NCBI GenBank assembly: GCA_030998225.1
Contig: JAPYXD010000727.1
Span: forward strand, 6,634,001 to 6,698,000
Source of the DNA: Diplolepis rosae
Lineage: Eukaryota > Arthropoda > Insecta > Hymenoptera > Diplolepididae
DNA: 64,000 nucleotides
Reading direction: 5' to 3'
Shown here: one piece after another, positions 60,187 through 64,000 of the stretch
How the letters are laid out: each line of letters opens with the position of its first letter
Position numbering within the stretch: position 1 is the first letter of the stretch
Translations under genes and position numbers: made by a program
Notes under the pieces: model-generated
Told to the model about the DNA's origin: nothing
The model's input: the letters and a program-made list of their open reading frames with translations, nothing else
The model's database searches: none

Positions 60187-60290
60187 GGTAGTGGTTTGAT
60201 ATGGCGGTGGTTGTTTGGTTTGCAACTTGTAGATAACCTCAAACTGGAGGAGACAGAACGAAAAACGATCCTTACTTTTTAGAACTAATT

Positions 60291-60963
60291 ATGGCTAGCG
60301 GGCTAGAAAGCTACGTTAATCGTATCCTTTTTTTTAAATTTCATATTACTTCGTAGCAATATTATCTTAAACAATCATTTGCATCATTTCCTGAACTATT
60401 TTTCAGATACTGTTTCCATCATCACATCCGATGGCAGAAATTTCATCGTAAGTTAATTATATTTGTTTTGTATTTAAAATAAACTGTTTACGTTTACTCG
60501 TATAATTTTATGTTTGTTTCAGTTTTGTGAAATTTTAGAGCAAAATTCACTCCAAATGCTCAAAATGTTTTACTTCGTGCAATTTGTATTAAATATAAAG
60601 AATGGATCATAGTATATATTATAATTACTAAATAAAAGGAATATTTTTAGGGAACGCTAAAAGGATTTGATCAAACGATTAATTTGATTTTGGATGAATC
60701 CTACGAACGAGTTTACAGCACGACGCGAGGTGTTGATCAAGTAGTTTTGGGATTACACATCATTCGTGGAGACAATGTGTTAGTAAATATATTATTTTAC
60801 TTATTTACATGTTAGAATAAGTAAGAATGTTTTGAAAGATTAATCTTACATTTCTTTTAAATATCTTTTCAGCGCAATTGTTGGAGAAGTGGATGAAGAG
60901 GTGGATGCTCGACTAGATCTTGCGACGATACGTGCAGAGCCTTTGAGTGCGGTAACGCATTAG
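60291..60963 (+). CDS. LSM8: LSM8, U6 snRNA-associated Sm-like protein
   Basis: Exons 60291-60321, 60407-60447, 60651-60778 and 60873-60963 join in phase (1, 0, 2) to 96 residues, the normal LSM8 length. The Sm1 motif is in exons 1-3 (VSIITSDGRNFI, GTLKGFDQTINLILD) and Sm2 in exons 3-4 (LHIIRGDNVAIVGE). The C-terminus IRAEPL is typical of LSM8. LSM8 replaces LSM1 in the nuclear LSM2-8 ring, which binds the U-tail of U6 snRNA in the spliceosome. Introns are 85-203 bp. The promoter region contains a hAT-type MITE. Confidence 0.96.
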
Positions 60964-62211
60964 AATTAATTTCCGCTAGTCATCCGACTCATCTTTATGG
61001 CAAATATTATCTTACATTTTCAGAACATTTATCAGTTGAGCTATATTTTTGAAGAATGTTAAAAAAAACTTAAGTTCTCTAACAAAATTTATTCACCAGA
61101 AGATGAGTTAACTAAATCCTAGAGTCCTTTCTATTCAATGTTACTCTTAACAGAAGGACAAGAACTTTGAATACAAATAATAAAAGTAACAAATATTTGT
61201 CCTATTGTCGCCAGATGAATCATTTATTGACTTGAGCCCGACTAATTGCATGCCGAAGGAATTAATTATTAAAATAACTTAGATTGTCTTTGAATTGCTC
61301 GAATTTAAATCAACAAAATAATTTATTATTAATGAAAGTAAAAAAAACTATGTTTATGAGTTTAGTAGTTATAAACAGAATCAATAAATATGATCTAACC
61401 TTCATTTAATAAATGTTCAACGGAACATACCAAATTCTCAGAACAATTTTTACGGGAATCCAATCTATCTATTACAGAGGCAGTCGAAGAAACGATATCA
61501 AGTCTATAATTTTCATTTATATTTTATCAAATCAGACTTCGTAAGTAGACAAATATATTTTGCATTAATAACGTATGTACATCTTATAAATTATTAGAAA
61601 TTTATGTATGTACTATGTACACGGAAGACGTAAAAAAATAAAATCGAAGCAAAAAGAGAATCTCCATCTTTACGTACTCTTTTCATCTAGAGCGAACGTC
61701 AATCTGTCATTCAATCAATCTTTTTATGACTGTCGTCTCCTGAATGTACATCTTTATATACATTACACAACCGTGATTTAATGTAGATTGATAGTTAACG
61801 TTCTATAACAATCTTTCTTACATAATGTGACTGAATTTATAATATTGACTAATTTTACTTCTCGAAACTCTCGTAACAAGAAACTCAAGAACTCGAGAAG
61901 GTCAGAGCTGAGCAAATAAAAAATCTTTTGTCACAATTATTAAACTTTCAAACAATGTCCCCAACAGATGAAGAAAAATACATTCGTATCCTATAGGCGC
62001 AAATGTTTTTTTCCATTAAATCTAAATTGGAACGAAACCCAATATAATTGTTTACCATCATCTATTGGTACTTAACTCACAGAATCAGAAATAACTGGCT
62101 ATGATTTTGAATGAAATTCATAATTTAAGTAAAAATTACGTATTCAACATGCTTGTATAAAAAAACTCAGCTCTGGAGACAACAGACCTGACATATTCAA
62201 CTCTTCAAATT
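60964..62211. other. convergent intergenic region between LSM8 and the ZC3H4-like gene
   Basis: The two neighbours face each other here, so this is 3' UTR from both sides. AT-rich; no gene or TE end was recognised. Confidence 0.5.
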
Positions 62212-64000
62212 CTACGTAGGTGATCTATTATGCATCGGAGGGCCATTTTTGTTTCGATTTCTCCTTCGTATCCTTCCGCCCCTTCTATTCTGATTCTGAT
62301 TCTGGTTACCATTCCAATCACCTCCATTTCCAAAATTGGGTCCATCTGGATTGGGTCCGAAATTCCTATGATCTCCTGGTCCAGGGCCAAAATTATTAAA
62401 ATTCCCATTGGGATATCCTCCTTCGAAGTTAGGCCCAACATCAGGACCAAATCCCATGGGTCCTGGGCCCAGGAGCCCTGCTCCGTTATTTCTCTGAGCG
62501 TTGTAACGAGGATCAAAATTCATTTGATTTTGACCCATATTCTGTCCCATACTTGAATTCATATTCTGCCCCATACTTGAACCCATATTCGGTCCCATAC
62601 TTGAACCCATATTCTGTCCCATATTTGGGCCCATATTCTGCCCCATATTTGGACCCATATTCTGTCCCATGCTAGGGCCCATATTTGGTCCCATCATTTG
62701 CATATTTTGTGGCATCGGCCCTCCCATCATAGGTCCCATATTTCCCATCATTGGATTCGGACCCATCATCATCGGCATACCTTGCATCACAGGTGGACCT
62801 GGCATATACTGACCCATATTCATATTCATCTCTGGGGGTCCCTGTAACGGAACGGAAGTATTCATACCTTGGGAAGATGGACCGCCTTGTGTGTCAAGCG
62901 CCTTCCGCCTAGGATCCACTCGAATTTGAGGCGGAGACTTGGGCGTTTCGAGCTTCACAGGTGGAGGAGACATTGGGGAGTCAGCAATATCAGTCAACGT
63001 TATCCGGAAGATTTTCCTTAAACGTGGGTCATATTTCACCTGAGGATCGTTCCTCGTTAACTTGAGACCTGTGTAGTCCGGTCTTGGGATATCTACTACG
63101 CAGACCTTGTAGGAAATTGGAGGGTGAGAAGCGATGCTCCCGTCTATCTCGGTGCAAGGTACATGGGATGGAACTGGCTTGAAAGGCAGGGTTAGCATCT
63201 GACGAAGGTCAACGTCTGTCTTTCCAGAGGGGTTTGTGAAGTTTCCTCCGACGAAACGGAGATCAGTATCACCAAAATCAGTAAAACGCTGCCTTAGGTC
63301 CATGTCTTTTCTTCTGTGGTCTTGGTCTGCCCTGGCACGAAGATCCGTGTCCATTGGAGTATCCATTGCAGTAATCCCGGAACTGTATATGCTAGTTTCT
63401 AACTTATGAGATCTCGGATCCTTGACCTCGGTCTTAATTGCGGCGACTGACTTTTGTTCGTCACGGCGCTGCCTAGGATCGCGAGGATCTCTAAAATCTC
63501 TAGAATCTCTAGATTCCCTAGACTCCCTTGGATCTCGCAGCATTCGAGGATCTCTGGTAGAACTGGAAGCTTGAGCGTGAGTGCGCGGTGAAGACTTCGG
63601 ACTGAAATCTTCATTCTCTATTTTAATAGAGTCCAAAATGTTATCTTTACTGTCAATCGGCGAATTTTGTTCGTGTTTTACTTTTACCTGCTCACTCTCA
63701 TTCATTACGGAGTTTGTTTGAGCTAGCACCTTTGGATTACTTTTCGCCTTAAGGGAAGACAGAAGTTTTGACACCTCCGCGCTAATGTCAATTTTGCTAA
63801 GATCTCCGAGTTTATCGACAAAAGGCGCAGGTTGAGGTATATTCAAGGGCGGAGGACTTCTTGGCTCGATTTTCACCTTTACAGTCTCTAATTGCTGATC
63901 ATCATCGGTTCGAACGTCGATTGTGAGACTATTGGTTTCGTCGGCATCGTCATCGGAATACCAATCCTCTTGGGGTGTAGCATCTGCTTGGTTATTCTCA
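62212..64000 (-). CDS. ZC3H4/suppressor-of-sable-like protein, C-terminal part
   Basis: Open from the right edge to TAG at 62212, about 595 codons in one exon; the CCCH zinc fingers and N-terminus must lie beyond 64000. Seen: DWYSDDDADE acidic motif near the right edge, an Arg/Asp-rich block with DPR repeats (about 63430-63560), and the conserved VVDIPRPDYTGLKL...DPQVKYDPRLRK segment (about 63010-63110) typical of ZC3H4/ZC3H6. The family restrains early non-coding transcription and interacts with WDR82. The last part is a Met/Gly/Pro/Asn/Gln repeat (about 62520-62760) with units like MGPNMGQN, then Gly/Asn-rich sequence and a basic end. The start codon is not in the window. Confidence 0.8.
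   Translation of the reverse strand, partial: ENNQADATPQEDWYSDDDADETNSLTIDVRTDDDQQLETVKVKIEPRSPPPLNIPQPAPFVDKLGDLSKIDISAEVSKLLSSLKAKSNPKVLAQTNSVMNESEQVKVKHEQNSPIDSKDNILDSIKIENEDFSPKSSPRTHAQASSSTRDPRMLRDPRESRESRDSRDFRDPRDPRQRRDEQKSVAAIKTEVKDPRSHKLETSIYSSGITAMDTPMDTDLRARADQDHRRKDMDLRQRFTDFGDTDLRFVGGNFTNPSGKTDVDLRQMLTLPFKPVPSHVPCTEIDGSIASHPPISYKVCVVDIPRPDYTGLKLTRNDPQVKYDPRLRKIFRITLTDIADSPMSPPPVKLETPKSPPQIRVDPRRKALDTQGGPSSQGMNTSVPLQGPPEMNMNMGQYMPGPPVMQGMPMMMGPNPMMGNMGPMMGGPMPQNMQMMGPNMGPSMGQNMGPNMGQNMGPNMGQNMGSSMGPNMGSSMGQNMNSSMGQNMGQNQMNFDPRYNAQRNNGAGLLGPGPMGFGPDVGPNFEGGYPNGNFNNFGPGPGDHRNFGPNPDGPNFGNGGDWNGNQNQNQNRRGGRIRRRNRNKNGPPMHNRSPT

Noticed and set aside
1..64000. tRNA, rRNA, CRISPR arrays, prokaryotic operons
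   Set aside because: None seen; repeats here are eukaryotic TEs and genes have spliceosomal introns.

Overview
This is insect nuclear DNA: AT-rich, with short-intron protein genes close to other insect sequences, and a large load of transposable elements (TEs). The U1A/U2B'' homologue is a single snf-type protein, COP1 is present (it is generally reported as missing from Drosophila), and overall similarity of snf, LSM8, LAP and MED28 fits a hymenopteran. The order is an inference, because nothing in the window proves it.
Genes, left to right: a partial secreted MAM-domain protein (-, 3234-4881, 3' exons off the left edge); a six-exon NIMA-related (Nek-like) kinase (-, 6408-7900); snf (-, 8664-10000, with a 5' UTR exon near 10265); an M17 leucyl aminopeptidase (+, 14714-22555) whose 4.8-kb second intron holds a complete single-exon COP1 ubiquitin ligase (+, 17036-18988); Mediator subunit MED28 (-, 24049-27838) followed in frame by a conserved-looking Arg-Gly/Pro-rich tail past a UGA-C stop; Rabenosyn-5 (+, 31769-34516); LSM8 (+, 60291-60963); and the C-terminal part of a ZC3H4/suppressor-of-sable-like protein (-, 62212-64000, 5' part off the right edge). 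These are housekeeping functions (splicing, transcription, endosomal traffic, ubiquitination, proteolysis) and do not form a pathway together.
TE landscape: 28461-30977 is a cluster of hairpin elements. Four different hairpins lie end to end between TTAA or TTAA-like sites, followed by a three-level nest and another hAT-type hairpin. 35031-38972 holds a decayed Penelope-like fragment and a broken Mutator-like transposase gene that was itself hit by a fold-back element. 39189-54287 is one Ty3/gypsy LTR retrotransposon (- strand) whose 5' LTR was split by an 8510-bp hAT transposon (45675-54184) with about 2.2-kb terminal inverted repeats and a CTGTTAAC duplication. More hairpin elements sit at 2142, 10735, 11796, 13029, 19558, 22709, 54668, 55557, 57905, 58512 and 59887.
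Points most worth following: the MED28 stop-codon read-through candidate, the very long hAT inverted repeats, the array of back-to-back TTAA hairpins, and the COP1 gene nested in the aminopeptidase intron. No tRNA, rRNA, CRISPR or prokaryotic feature was seen.
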